Source: Candidatus Omnitrophota bacterium (lineage in GTDB: Bacteria; Omnitrophota; Omnitrophia; Omnitrophales; JACQLI01). From it: a stretch of 34,858 nt of DNA. The stretch lies in NCBI GenBank assembly GCA_016179745.1, contig JACPCP010000006.1:1-34858 (forward strand). The letters run 5' to 3'. The notes beneath the pieces were generated by a model. The model saw nothing but the letters and a program-made list of their open reading frames with translations, had not been told where the DNA came from and made no database searches. The position numbers and the translations under genes were made by a program. Below are positions 1-12,800 of this stretch, in pieces; positions within the stretch are counted from its first letter, which is position 1; each line of letters opens with the position of its first letter.

Positions 1-1
1 G

Positions 2-886
2 AAGGAAAAGGCGCTGGAGCTGAAGAACGGCCAGGTTCAACGTTACGAACAATATAAAGGTCTTCGGGATGTTCGGATCAAATTGCAGGCGGAACTGCTT
101 AAGAACCCCGCAAGCGAATCGGCGAGAAAGGCATTCCATCAGGCGCTTCTGGCAGAGGGAAAAGCCATCAAAGGGCTGACTGAGGGGGTTAAGGCAATTG
201 CCGAATATGACGCAGCCTTGGCGCTAACAGTGGCAGCCGCTGGTAAATTTATTCGTGGGCCAACGGACAAAAAATTGGAGCAGTCCTTCAAGCGTCAGCT
301 TCGACAACTAGACAATCTAATCAAATCTCTTCCTTCGGAAGCCTCAGTGCAGTCCCGGGCCCGATACGAAAAGGCCCGAATTGAAAGCAATATAGAGCAA
401 CTTCTCAGCGTCAATAAACGCCTCAAGGACCCCACGGTTGCTCTTGGCCGGCTCGAAGAAGTTCTGCTTGCTGAACAAAAAGCGTTGCAGGCGCTCCCGG
501 CCGGTGAACAGATCCGGGCGCTCCAGTATTTAGACACAAGAGACGTGATGCTGCCTCTGCTTTACCAAGATCTAGGCCGCCAGTTTGCGGAGAATCCGAA
601 AAACCCTGGCAGCTTGGCTTTGATTTCGGGCGAACCGGAATCCTCCGTGATGCGGCTGAGGGCAATACCGAGGCGCCCCGGGATGCCCACACCTTCCTCG
701 AGCTTCTTGCGGAAGGGAATCTTTCACGGGATTACCTCCGAACCCTTTCGGACGTGGTCGGAAGACAGTTTCTCCAACGGCATATCTTTGATTCGTTCAA
801 TCAGCACTTTGCGGCTCTTTCGCTCCGAAGAGGCGAGGACGGGCGCACGGCCCGGGCCGAAACCTTTAAGCTCCTTAACGATTTGA
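2..886 (+). CDS. 5' fragment of the giant gene, in frame 2 (partial at window edge)
   Basis: This frame is open from the first bases of the window, so the gene starts upstream. The product is highly charged and almost entirely helical, with repeated Lys/Glu/Gln/Leu runs, like the helical arrays of the large ORF that follows. Convincing coding character ends around 600-655: past that point this frame turns Arg/Pro/Ser-rich and runs to a stop at 884-886. Meanwhile frame 1 becomes protein-like from about 602 (for example TFLELLAEGN and SRDYLRTLSD), although it has no ATG, GTG or TTG between its upstream stop (505-507) and 754. I therefore read this as the upstream part of the same giant gene, separated by a -1 change of frame, and not as a separate gene. 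No enzymatic motif is visible. The last 70-90 residues of this ORF are probably not real protein. Confidence 0.6.
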   Translation, partial: KEKALELKNGQVQRYEQYKGLRDVRIKLQAELLKNPASESARKAFHQALLAEGKAIKGLTEGVKAIAEYDAALALTVAAAGKFIRGPTDKKLEQSFKRQLRQLDNLIKSLPSEASVQSRARYEKARIESNIEQLLSVNKRLKDPTVALGRLEEVLLAEQKALQALPAGEQIRALQYLDTRDVMLPLLYQDLGRQFAENPKNPGSLALISGEPESSVMRLRAIPRRPGMPTPSSSFLRKGIFHGITSEPFRTWSEDSFSNGISLIRSISTLRLFRSEEARTGARPGPKPLSSLTI

Positions 887-3800
887 TTCGGGGAGATTCC
901 AAGAAATACGAAGGGAAGGAATTAAGAGAGGTGGTCAGAGAACTGGGTCTTTCCGAAGAGGCCTTGCCCGAGCCGCTTCGTGACTATCGATTTGATAAGG
1001 AGGTAAGGAACGGATTTGCCTTGTCGCTTGCCCTCACCAGTCCGATGCCCTCCATCCAAAGACAGCTTCTTGGCCAGGAAGCCCTCCCTGATCAGGAAGG
1101 GCTCAAGGCCGGAGAGACCCGGGTTCGGACGGTTACGGGAAATCTCGTTCTTGATCCTTCTGCGATTGATGTTCTCCATAAATCAAGCGGACGGATCGCC
1201 AGTTATGAGGCCTTGGTTGTGAATCGGATCCTGGGCGGGGTTGAGAAATTCGACTCAGCGGCAAAAGTCGGCGAATTTACCGGCAGATTGAAGGAGCTTG
1301 CCAAACTCAAAAAGGAGCGTGGTGAAGATTTGGATCCGGCCCGTTTTGAGGGGGTCGATCCGGACTTGCTCTTAACGGGTGTTCGTGAAGAGCTCCCAAT
1401 TGAACTTCTGGGGCAAGAAGGCTTGAGGATTCTTCCCAAAGACGCCCGGCTCAAATTAATTCTGGATGGGCATGAGGCCTTCCAGATCGATAGTCAGGAA
1501 AAGAAATTTAAACTGACTCCTCAAGAAGTCGAATTCCGTGACGCCTATCAGAAGCGAGACGCCAGGATCCGCCAGCTTGAACAGGAATTGAGGGTCCCGG
1601 AGATCCAGCGTCAGGCAAAAATGCTTGGGGACTTGGCAAAGATTGCGGAACTTCATCTGAGTGGGGAAGATCAGCCTGTGAAAATCTTTGCCGGGAAAGA
1701 ATTCCGTGGAGAGCTCGTTGATTTGTATGCCGGAGTGGGCGAGAGCCTCGCAAACCAGATGTTCCACCTTTATGAGGCGTTGTTTGAGGCAGGGGTGGTC
1801 AAGTTTCGGGAGGGCACCAAAGACGGAAAGACAGTGTTTGAGGTTGTTGACGCTAAAACAAACAAACCGGTTGACCTTTTCGGCGACGGAGCGTTTGGCA
1901 AAAAAGAAACACTCGATTCCTTTGCGGATTACCTTGACTTCAGAAAAAGGGCGATTGTCCGAGAAGAAGCGGACCGGTTAATCGAGCACCTCCAACCCAT
2001 TCTCCAAGTTCAGACGGCTGAGCTTAATTCGGTAGAAAAACTTGCTCCCGAGAAGGCAATCGAGACACTCGTCGAAGCGAAACCTGCTGATGCAGCAACC
2101 TTTAAGGCAGATTTCCTCAGAGAGCTTGGAGCATTAAAGGCTGAGGTCGACGAACAAAAACGGATGGCGATTGCGAGAAAATTGGTCAACGTTCTAGGTC
2201 AAGGGAACCTCTCCCTCTTTGGAGGCCACGAAGGGGATATGGCGGTCCGGAAGATCAATCTTGCCCGTTCGCTGATCGAAGATGCTGTTACATCAAAGGG
2301 CCGTATTGATAAGTCACTACTCACCGTCACAGATCAGATTCTCCAGCTCTGCAGTCCGTGTGTGAGGAGTGTTGTTGAGCGCCTCATGCAGGATGGAAAG
2401 GGAAGCCTTCTCAGTTTGATGGTTCTCGGGAGCCTGCTTAAGGAAGCGAAGGTTGAGGCAGACGTCCTTCAAGAATTCCCGGCGCTCCGGGCCGCCCGTG
2501 CGATTTCAGAGGTCGGCTTGGGTTCGAAGGGGGTCGAGAAAGTTCTCGGAGGGAAGGTAGTCGAGGAGGGGTTCGAGCGGCAGATTGCGGAGTATCTCTG
2601 GCAGAAGGTGGTGAATGGAGAGAGCCTTAAATCCGGATCGGATGACGCCGGCAGTCTGATTAAGGACATGGAAGGTCTGGTTGCCTTGGGTGAGCGCCTC
2701 GCCAACGACGCTTACAACGGCGGCTATCAAAACGTCGGGGCAGACGGAAAACCGGTGAGGGTTGCCGAAACTAAATTTATCGCAACCAGATTGGCGAGCG
2801 AAGCTGCTAAATTGATCGAGCAGGGAATTGTCGATCAAGAGATCACCGTTCGTATCAACGGGCTTCGTAAAGAACTAGTTCAACGTGTCAATGATATTTA
2901 TGAGGCATTAAACGCCGCCACGGCTCCAGCAGCAGAAAAAATTAAAGGGGCTGAAAAAGTTGAGAAAGTTGAAAAGGCGATGAGGATTTATGAAGAGGCC
3001 TTCATCCAGGGCGAAAAGGACGGGACCGTTCCGGCAGGGAAACGGGCCGATTTCTTCAGCCTGATCCGTGAATACATCGCCGCAAAAGAACTTTCAGGCG
3101 AATGGCAGACGGATCTTTATCTCCGGCTCTTCGGCTACACCGAAGGGGGCTTTAAGATTTTCGATCCCCGGCAGTATTTGACCAAAGAGCAAATGGCCCA
3201 GAACTGGGATGTGATCCTGTATGCTTACATCCTGTATGAAAGCACTCGAAAGGTGAATGCAAAGGAACCCGGCGGTGACGGGATCTGGATAAAACCGGAT
3301 CAGCGGAAAATGTTTATCGAAATGAAGGTCCTCGGTGATCAAGCGCCCAATGCCAACCTCTCGATGGGAGGAGGCAAGACGCTTGTCTCGGCCGGTCTGG
3401 CCGCCATTCACGGGATTAACGTGATTTTGGTTCCCAATGCCTCGCTCGTGGAGCAATGGATGAAGGGGACAGAGAAAAGGTTCTTCGAGGAACTTTCAGG
3501 GAAGAAGGTGGTGGATGCCGCCACCCTGATCAAGGAATTTAGGGAAGGGCGCAGTGAAGAGGCCCTGGATAAATTGATTCAAGGGTTAAAGAATACAAAT
3601 CCTCATGACAAGAGCGGAGCTCTCTTTATTATCGACCGCAATTCCGTCGGTCACTTGATGGGGCATTTGCGCACGCAGGGCCACCGGCGTTACGCCGAAT
3701 TTATGGACGCCTACGCCCGTTCGAACCGCCTCATTGACGAAGTCCACCAGGTGGTGGATCCCATGCACTTTATTGTCGGCGGTGATGTTCAGCTCGCCCG

Positions 3801-6800
3801 GCTGGCGCTCAAGAATTTCGCCGTCCTTGAAAAGGCGGCCGAGGTGGCGTCTGAAATCCTCGTCTTCGAAAACGACCCTGAGGCTATGAAGAAATATGAG
3901 GATGGAAAACACGTTCTTGTGACCTCAAATGAGGATACCTTTAAGAGATATCGTGATTCCAAAGACAACAGGGCCGCCCTTCTGGTTCGGGACGGCGAAT
4001 TGGAGAAGTGGACAGGAGACAATGTTATCGACGTCTTCAAAAAGAATCCGGCCATCGAAGCACTGAGCAAGCCCTTGAGCGAGAAGGAAATTGAGCCCCT
4101 TTATCCGGTTGAGTTGTGGTCTATCTTGAAAGCCCGGGTGACCGATTTCCGGAATCCTGATCAGATTTTCGAGAAGATCCTGGTGGCCGGCGGGGTCTGG
4201 CTCGTGGACGGGCAATACAAGCCTGTGAGCCGGGAGGGTCAGGTGGAGCGTGAACTGATTATCGAAGATACCCCGTGGCTGATTGGTATCGCCAAAACCG
4301 TGGGCGATGCGGTGAGACACATTGAATCAAGTCCCGAACTGCGGAGCCGGTATAGCGCCATTTTGGAAACCTTGAGAGAGAACGTTCTGCACGATCCGGG
4401 GACCATCGAAATTACCCAAACGACGACGGCCACGCCGATCTTTGATCTCGCAGTCACCCGGGGTGAAGAAGGAGGGTTGGTAATCGGGCAATCCGGAACT
4501 GCCAAGGGAGTGGCGGTGCCGCTTGAGGTTTACACAGGAAGAAAAACAGCGGCGATTGAGACGGCCGGCAAGACGGGCGCTTTCATTTTGGAACACCTGA
4601 GATCGGCGGGCGACCTGAAGAAATACAACTCGTTTGATATCACGGAGGTTTCGTCTCGAGGAAGCGTTGAAGAGGTGGCCCTCCAGCGCCTTGCGATCGT
4701 TAAAAAGTCTGCAAAGGGCGCCTCAGACCTTAAATTTAAAAATGGGGCGCATACGTTCGTGGCGCTCAGAGGGCAGCATGAGATTAATCATCTAAAGAAA
4801 GCTCTCGAGCTCGAGAAAGATCCGGGTCTGATTATCAAGGTCATCGACGGAAATACTGAAAACCCAAGGTCGGTTGTGGAGCAGTTCAATCAAGAGGTTA
4901 AAGCCTTGGCAGAGAGTAAAGATTCGAGAAAGATCGTTCTTTTGACCAACCAGCGGGGATTGACGGGACTTGATTACCAGGTCGAGGCGAATTTCCTCCT
5001 TTTTGATCCGACACTGCCCGAGATGCAGGTGATGCAGAGCTTGGGCCGGGTTGGGCGAACGGTCGCCAAGGGAGAAGAGGCAGGAACTACGTTCAGGAGT
5101 CACGCCACGATCTTTCTCGATTCGGATTATGTGACGAGGCAGCTTCGGGTTTTTGAAGGGAGTGAGAACCGGGCCCGATTCGACAAATGGGTTGAATTCT
5201 TCCAGGAACGGCTTCAAAACGACACGACCCGGGAGGGGCTCGAATTTTGGGTGCGGCAAGAAGATGGCAGACAGCATTTTGACCTGAGGAAGAAGGGGGA
5301 GGTTGCGAAGACGGGTTGGGAAAAGTCGGACATGATCGAGCTTTTGAGAAAGGCGCAAGGGGGCGTTGAGAAACTGACCGTTGAGGAAAAACTGATCCTT
5401 TCGATCGCCGTCAACACCGCAAGGGCGAACAGCGATTCGGTCAAGTCCCTTCTTGAACAGTTGTGGACCTTTCGGCTGATGATGGATCCTGTGAACGCCG
5501 CATTGTCCGAGGCCCTGCGGCTTAACCGGCAGGAGGATGTGAAGCTTCTCGGGGAATTCAGCCAGCATCTCCACCGGCATTGGAAGGGCTCGGTGGGAAT
5601 GGAGCTTGCAGATAATTTCTCAAGCGGTAAGGAGTATGTGAAAAGCGTCACCTTTGAGCGGGTTGAGACGGCGGCCCGGGAGATCGAGGCCTTCACAAGC
5701 GGCAAAGGGTATCTCAAGGGGGACAAGCTTACTCCGGAAGTCAAAAAGATTCTTGAGGAAGCCATTCAGGTCGCCCAGACGGTGAAGGAGCAGGTGAGAA
5801 GCGACTTTGACACGATTCAGTCGAACACGCCGGAATTCGAGAAGGCTTTCCAGGGAAGTCTTCCGATGGAATCGAAGGCCCGGGCCCGGGCGATGATTGC
5901 CATTGCGAAGAAATTTGCCCTGGACATTCTGCCGATTGAAACAACCCGGGGCCCGGAAAAAGGGAGCTTTGAAGGGGTGCGCCGGCACGCCGAAGTCAAA
6001 CTGGCGAGCGGGGAGCAGCGGCGGTTCGTTGAGGCGAATCGGGCGGTGAAAGATCATCTCAAGCCGGGCGAGAGAGGAATTTTCCGAAGTTCAATGGGTG
6101 AGAAGGGGCTTGAGGTGAAGTTCCGGGGTGAGACGGTGAGTCTTGCCGGTTTGAGTGCGCAGGCGCAAAACATTCTTGCCGTCTTTCCGGTGGTGGCCGG
6201 CCAGATGTCCGATTCGGGACAACTGTCTTTGGCTCCGGACTTTGATGCGATCATCAAGGAAGCCGGAGACGACCTTACGCTTCCCACCCTTGCCTTACTG
6301 GCCGGGCAATACCCTGCCTTTGCCCAGGTCTTTGGGGCCGGGGACCCCGCCCAGTTGGGTCTTGCCTTAAAGGTTCAGGATTTGATTCAAGCCATGAATC
6401 TGGATGAGAAGGATTGGAACGTGATTGCCCCCTCCTTGGTTCGGAATGTGGCGAAAACCGTTACGGGACACAAGATCGATTGGAACGAGATCAACGAGGC
6501 ATTTGAAATGGCGCCGAGTGAGGAGCAGCGGGTCAAAGTATTGCTGGAAAAAGTCTCGGGTCTCAGTGCCGAAGGGGCCCAAAAGATTGCCAGACAATCT
6601 CGTGAAACGCCGAACCTTCTGAATCAACTCAAGAACTACGCCAAGCAGCATGACCAGGTTCGAAAGGGAGTGGCGGCGGTTTTGGGCAATCAAGGAATCG
6701 GGGAAGGGTCCCTGGTGAATCTTGATCTTGTGGCCGTCTGGATGGCGGCCAAGAGCTTCTCTTTACGGCCTCAGAGCGAAAAAGAGCCGGGGAAACTGAA

Positions 6801-9800
6801 TGAAGACTACTTGGCAAAACTGATGGCGGCTGCCGTCGTGGCTTCCGACCGGATTGACGTGAGCGTTCGTCAAAAGGCGGCGGTGAAATTCGGTCAAGAT
6901 TTTAACGTAGCCCCCGTCTCCGGACTTGCAGGGGGCTGGGAGGATGTCTCGAAGATTGCCTCTCTCCGGGCCCTTGCGACGGGAAATGTTGCGGGTATCG
7001 CCTCTCAAGTTCAGGAGGTGAGATCTCTGGTTAAGACACATCGGGAGACGCTTGAGGCAAGCCCCATCCCGCTCAGCGATATTGTGAAAGTCCGGATTCA
7101 TTGGGGTCTTGGCGTTGATCGTATCACCGAACAAATTGAGATTTACAAAAAGTTGAGCCGTCTCCTCAAGATCGATTCTCTCGAAGATATGGTCCTCCTT
7201 CCGGAGAAAGTGAAGGCAGCCGAGCTTGCGAAACGGATTGAGAACTCCATTACGTTTTTACAAGGGAGTGGATTCAAGATCGAGACGATGAAGGAATACA
7301 TTGAAATCGTAGAGGCCCTCAAGATTGATCTCACGAAGGATTTCGAGCCATTCAATGTGGTTGAAAGCGTAAAAACCCGATTCTTACATTTTGACGCAAA
7401 GCAGACGGCGTGGACTCTCACAGGAATGGAACAAGACGAAAGGGTTGTTTTGGAGAAGGTTCCAGAAAAAGCGGAGTTGAAGGTTGGATTTGAAAACGGG
7501 ATGTGGCTCGTTCGTCTTGCGAAAGAACACTCCCTGCGCTTTAACCCTGAGGTCGTTGAATATGAAAATCTTCAAGGTGACCGGAGACTCCTCTCCGGCC
7601 GGATCAAACGCCGGGAGGCAATCTTCGATAGCGTCGTGGGCGGAAACGGGGAATTTGCCAAGATCAACTGGATGGGACCCGAAATTCCCTTGCGAATTCA
7701 GACGGGCTCTTCGGTTAGCGGGAAGAAACTTTTCCGTTTCGGGACCGAGCTCTCAGAGATTGAATCAGGCCGGCTTGAAGTGATTGTCGATGAGGCAAGC
7801 GGAGCCAATCATCTCTCTTACGGCTTTAACATCCTCGGCTTGGACAATCTAGACGCTGGAACCGTCCTGCGTGACGGAAACGGGAAGGCCTTGGTTTATA
7901 ACGGGAGAGAAGTTGTCCTGCCTCCAAACTCTCAATTACTACCCTTGATTGGCGCTGAAGCCATTCTGAAATCGGTCAACGCTCGGGGTGAGCTGAAGGA
8001 TGTCGCTCGGATTGCCTTGAACACTGGCGAAATCACTGAAATTGACAGCGGACTGTCGCTCGATCAACTTCTCAATTTTGCCCACTTCGAAGAATACAGG
8101 CAGGGAATGACCGATCGTGAACGGGAAAAGATTATGCTCCACCGTCGGACTGCCTACAAGCAGATGGTTGCTTCACAGATTTACATGGATCTTGAGACTG
8201 ACGATCAACGGAAAAAGGTGACCGAATGGTTCGACCAAAAAGCGCCGCTTCTCAATGAAGTTTCTTTAGTGAACAAAATCGAGGAGTTTATTCAGAAGGA
8301 AAATATTTCTAACGACACACTGATGCAGACAATCAATAGACTCAAAACAAGATTCCGGATCGCTCAAGAAAGATTGGTTGAGTTGCTCAAGAAAGCTGAA
8401 CTTTCAGAATCGGCCAGCACGGTTCCGGCAGTCCTGATGCAGGCGATGGAAGAGATGCAGTTTGATGCTCCGGAGACACAAGAGATCGTTATCGCCCTTG
8501 CCGAAGCTTATTCCAAGGGGAATGAGGAGCTCAGGCGGATTCTCTTGACCGAGGTTCCGCATACCGTGATCAGCCGGCTTGCCAAGGAGCTTGTGAAGAA
8601 AGGACCTGCGAAAGCTGAGTTTGAGGAATGGCGCAGCAAGAGAGTGACAAAAGGGCAGTCGGCAAGCAAATTGAGCGAACTTGTCTGGCTAAAATCAAAA
8701 GCAAGCAAGCTGACTTCAGGAGAAGAGATTCGGCTCAAACATATTCTGACCGTCTTCGAAACTCCGGAGTATAAATTTGGGCATAAGGATCTAAAGATCC
8801 TGAAGACCCTCAATGGGGCGCATGAGTTTGTGGCAAGCGACGAGGGACAGAGTGAGATCTTGAAGCGGATTGAAGAGACAAGATCGTCCGCCCTATCGGA
8901 CTCTGAAAAGATGCAGTTGTTGGGCAATATCCGCCAACTTGCGAGGAAGGCGGGTATTTGGGATCTCTTTGCCTACCAGCGGCTCTTTTACCTTGCCGAT
9001 CCAAAACACAATGCGTTGCTCGCCGCTTATGAACAAAAAGATTACGAAGCAGCCGCCGAGATTTTTGTAATCGAATTGATGCAGACCGATGACACCGTCC
9101 GGGGAATGGCGAAGGACGACCCACGCCGGCCGCAGTTCGTCAAAAAGATGGCCAGCCTTCTTAGAAACCGTGATGAAGGAAAGGCTGATTTTATTGCGCT
9201 TCATTTTGGACGGGGTTCTGAGATGGCCAACCTGAAGGTGGCCCAGGACCGTATTGCAGAACTCGTGAGTCAGGGATGGTCCGAAGAGATGGCCCGGATC
9301 CAGGCCAATCAAGAGTGGCGGCGGGAAAACGGTTACCGCGACGTGCCATTTCCCTCCATCGTGTTTCATGGCGATGCGGCCCGCAAGCTCGGACAATTCT
9401 GGAACTTCGTCGGCAATGATTGGGGACAGATTTCCGGAGCGGAAACCTTTATCGCCGCCAATTTTACCAAGGCCCAGGTAAAAGGGGTGAAGAAGATTTT
9501 GTCCCGGACCGGCCTCTTGGTGATCGACCAGCGGTGGGTGGACCAGTCGGCTTTCCACGAAGAACTTCACCTGATCTATCCTCGCCCCGAGATGCTGAAT
9601 CCCGACAGTGACCCTCGAAGTGAGGAACAAATCAACTTCCTGGCCCAGCTTCTCTCCCGAAGTCTGGACCGTGAGACAGGGCGGGCTTATGACCTTCAGA
9701 TGATCTACAACAAATGGGAAGAGTATGCGAAGCAGAAGCAGATGGATCTCGACATCATGCGGGGAGCTTTTAATGGGGTGGTTTATCTCTTGCAAACCTT

Positions 9801-12800
9801 GAACAACCCGGCGTTGATTCAGAACATTTTGCGGAATACCCCTTCCGTAGAGCATCTCCTCTACTGGCACCTCTATTCGCCGAAGCAGTTGCGCGATCTT
9901 GTCGCACGGAGTTCTGTCTATGGCGCCTATAAGAATGCGAAACCGGAAGATCGCAAGAAGATCGCTGCGAAGAAGGCGGCTGAGATTTCGAAGGATCCCC
10001 CGAATGCCCCCAACGAATTGCGTGAGTTGATCAGAGGGGCACATCAGGCGCTTGATTACGACACATTTTATACGTTCTTTTATGACGTCACGAGCGCTTT
10101 CCTCGAAGGGGTAAAAGATAAGACGGACGAGAAAATCCTCTGGGTCGGGCAATTTCTTGGAGATCTCCAGACATTCTTGAACGATACGCTTAAAAAGAAA
10201 AGTGACGGACTGCCTGAGGATGAGGTGATCAGCGAAGGGGACCTAAAAGAGTTCCATCAGCGCTGGGAGAAATGGTCCGTAGAGAAACAGAAGAGGGTGA
10301 CGGAACTCTACCCTGAATACGAGCGGCTCGAAGAGTTCGCCTCCCGAGCTCTCCACGTCCTGGAGTGGAACTCTGCAAAGAATGTGGTGATCTGGAACTA
10401 TGTTCGGGAAAACTATGTTGCTAAGAAGGGAGAACTCGTGTCCTTTGGGGATCTGATGGAGAAACCTGACGAAATCTTGGACCGCAAAAAAGGTATTTTC
10501 CTAGCACAAGTCGCAAAGACTGGCGAGGAAAAGGTTCGTCTGGCTGACCAAATTAAGCATGCGAGACAAAAGAAGGAATTCAGCTTGTTCGAGACCAAAG
10601 CGGCGTGGATCCAGGGACTTTTTGTCAGCATCGGAGCGAGGAGCAGTGAGTCTTCAATGCTGGGAGAATTCCTGAAATACATGGAACATAACCACCCGCC
10701 ACATTCGGATGGCAGCGTCCAAGTCCTGATCAGCTGGCGGGATACCGGCATTGATGGAGTCCTCAATGCGGATCAGCTGCGAATTCCCCATAAACGCGGT
10801 CTTACCCTTTACCACAAAAAGGATGGGATTGAAGAAAAGGACTTCAAGGATGGGATTGGAGTCCGGGTGAGTTATGACGAAGGAGAAATGACCGAGCTTG
10901 ATCGGGCAGAGTATGACCCGGTCACCGAGGAGGGATTCAGCAAAATCAATAGCTTTATGGAAGAGCAGATGAAGAAGGGGCGGCATGTGAAGATGGATGT
11001 TGTCGTGCCGAGACCGGGAAAAGAAAACGAGAAGGTAAAATTCGAGCTTGAACTCGTGCCTTGGCTCGCGGTTCACAAGGCGGCTCAAGCGAAAAACAGT
11101 GAATTTCTGAAACGGGTACTTCCCAGAGAGGACCTTAATTTCGACACCGGAGATCTTGAGGCCCTCGCCTCTATCGCGGGCGTGGGGGAGCTTGAGGACC
11201 TTAAAGTAAGCGAGCCGGAATCCGCAATACTGGGGCTCAGCTCAGATATGATCAAAGCCCAACAAAGAGTGAAGGAAATTCTCGGCAATCCAGACGAACT
11301 GAAGAGACTCCTCGAGACTCTCTCACAGCTACGGATTCGTTATGATCCCAAAAAGATCGCTGACTCGGCACTTACACCTCTTGAAGCTGCTCAGCGGCTC
11401 AAGGCCGCCTTCAAGTTTACTGAGGACATCACTTTGATACCTACGACGGAGTCTTTCAAAAGGCATATCCTCGCAGTCACGGTCGGGGAGGGAAAACAGG
11501 TTTTCGTACAAGTCAAGATCCCGGGCCGCGAACGGGCCCTCGTGAGTCGGAACGACTACGACATGGCCCTTCAAGGTGTTCGGGCCTACGGCCCCGAATC
11601 TAATTTTGAGAAACCGCTTCTTATGGCAGAGGCCCAGGGAGGCATTACCCTTTATGACGGTGAGGTCCGCCATCAATTTTCGAAGGATGAACCTTTGCGT
11701 GTCCTGGTTTTCGAATACCACGATGCGAAGCGATTCATTTCCACGGGGATGACTACTGTGGGCACGGCTGAAGACAAGGTCCGAATCGATGACGAATTCC
11801 TGAAGACAATCCTCGAGGAACGTAAGCAGCCACCGACTCCCGACAGTTTGAAGACTCTCAAAGAAGAAATCCTGAGAAAGCTAGTTAGATCCGGTTCGAT
11901 GATTTTGGACATAGGTATTAAGCCCTATCACACGGACGAAAAAGGGCAGTACAACACGGACCTTCATGCCGGAAACTTCGCTTTAACAAGAGACGGAAAG
12001 ATTATCATTGAAAACGATTTTGAGAATTCAGAGGTAGTTGGATTGAAAGCGAATGATAACTTGAGTATCAAGCATATTGAGGTCACACATGACAATGAAG
12101 ACTTGAAGCATTCCCGGGCGGACGCGCTCGCCTTCTTTATTGAGAAACTCCAGAAGGCTTATGGTGTTGGTGAGACAGGAAAAGAAAGTGGGAAATTGAC
12201 CGCAAAGCTCCCCAATGAAGAAGGAGAGCTGGTTGACGTTGGGTCTGCCGATTTCTCGACGCTTGAAGCTGAAGTCCCTGAGCAGAAGCGGCCCGAATTG
12301 CGGAAGACCGAGAAGCTTGGCCCCGAACCCCGAGCGGAGTTGCGCGGGGAAGTCAACTTGGTCCCGTTCGATCGGCTGAAGCTTACACCGGAGCAGATCT
12401 TGGCCCGAATCGCGGAGATTCACGCCACGATCCCGGATTGGCAGAGATACAGTGACCCGAATCATGAGCTTTCTCTCCCAAGTATGTTGGAGAGCGGCCG
12501 CATCAGTTGGAAGGATTTCATCTTCGCCGTGAACCCAGAAGGCCAAGTGGCCGGTTACCTCATCCTCGAGGCGAACGGATACCTCACGTTAATGGCGGTC
12601 GATCCGAATCAGCGCCTCAAAGGAATCGGGGCTGAGCTGGTGATGGCAGCCTTGGAGAAAGCAGGGCAGAGGGGAATTCGCGAAGTAAGGTTTGAATATC
12701 GTGACAAGACGGATCAGGCGAAATTCTGGGAGCGAATGCATCAGAAGCTTGCAGGCAATGGCTTCGGGGTTGAGGTGACCAAGTCTCCGAGTGAAAAGTA

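Noticed and set aside
8893-10152. 419-codon open frame on the - strand
   Set aside because: It is opposite the conserved HEELH segment of the giant protein and shows no family signature; the + strand explains the sequence.
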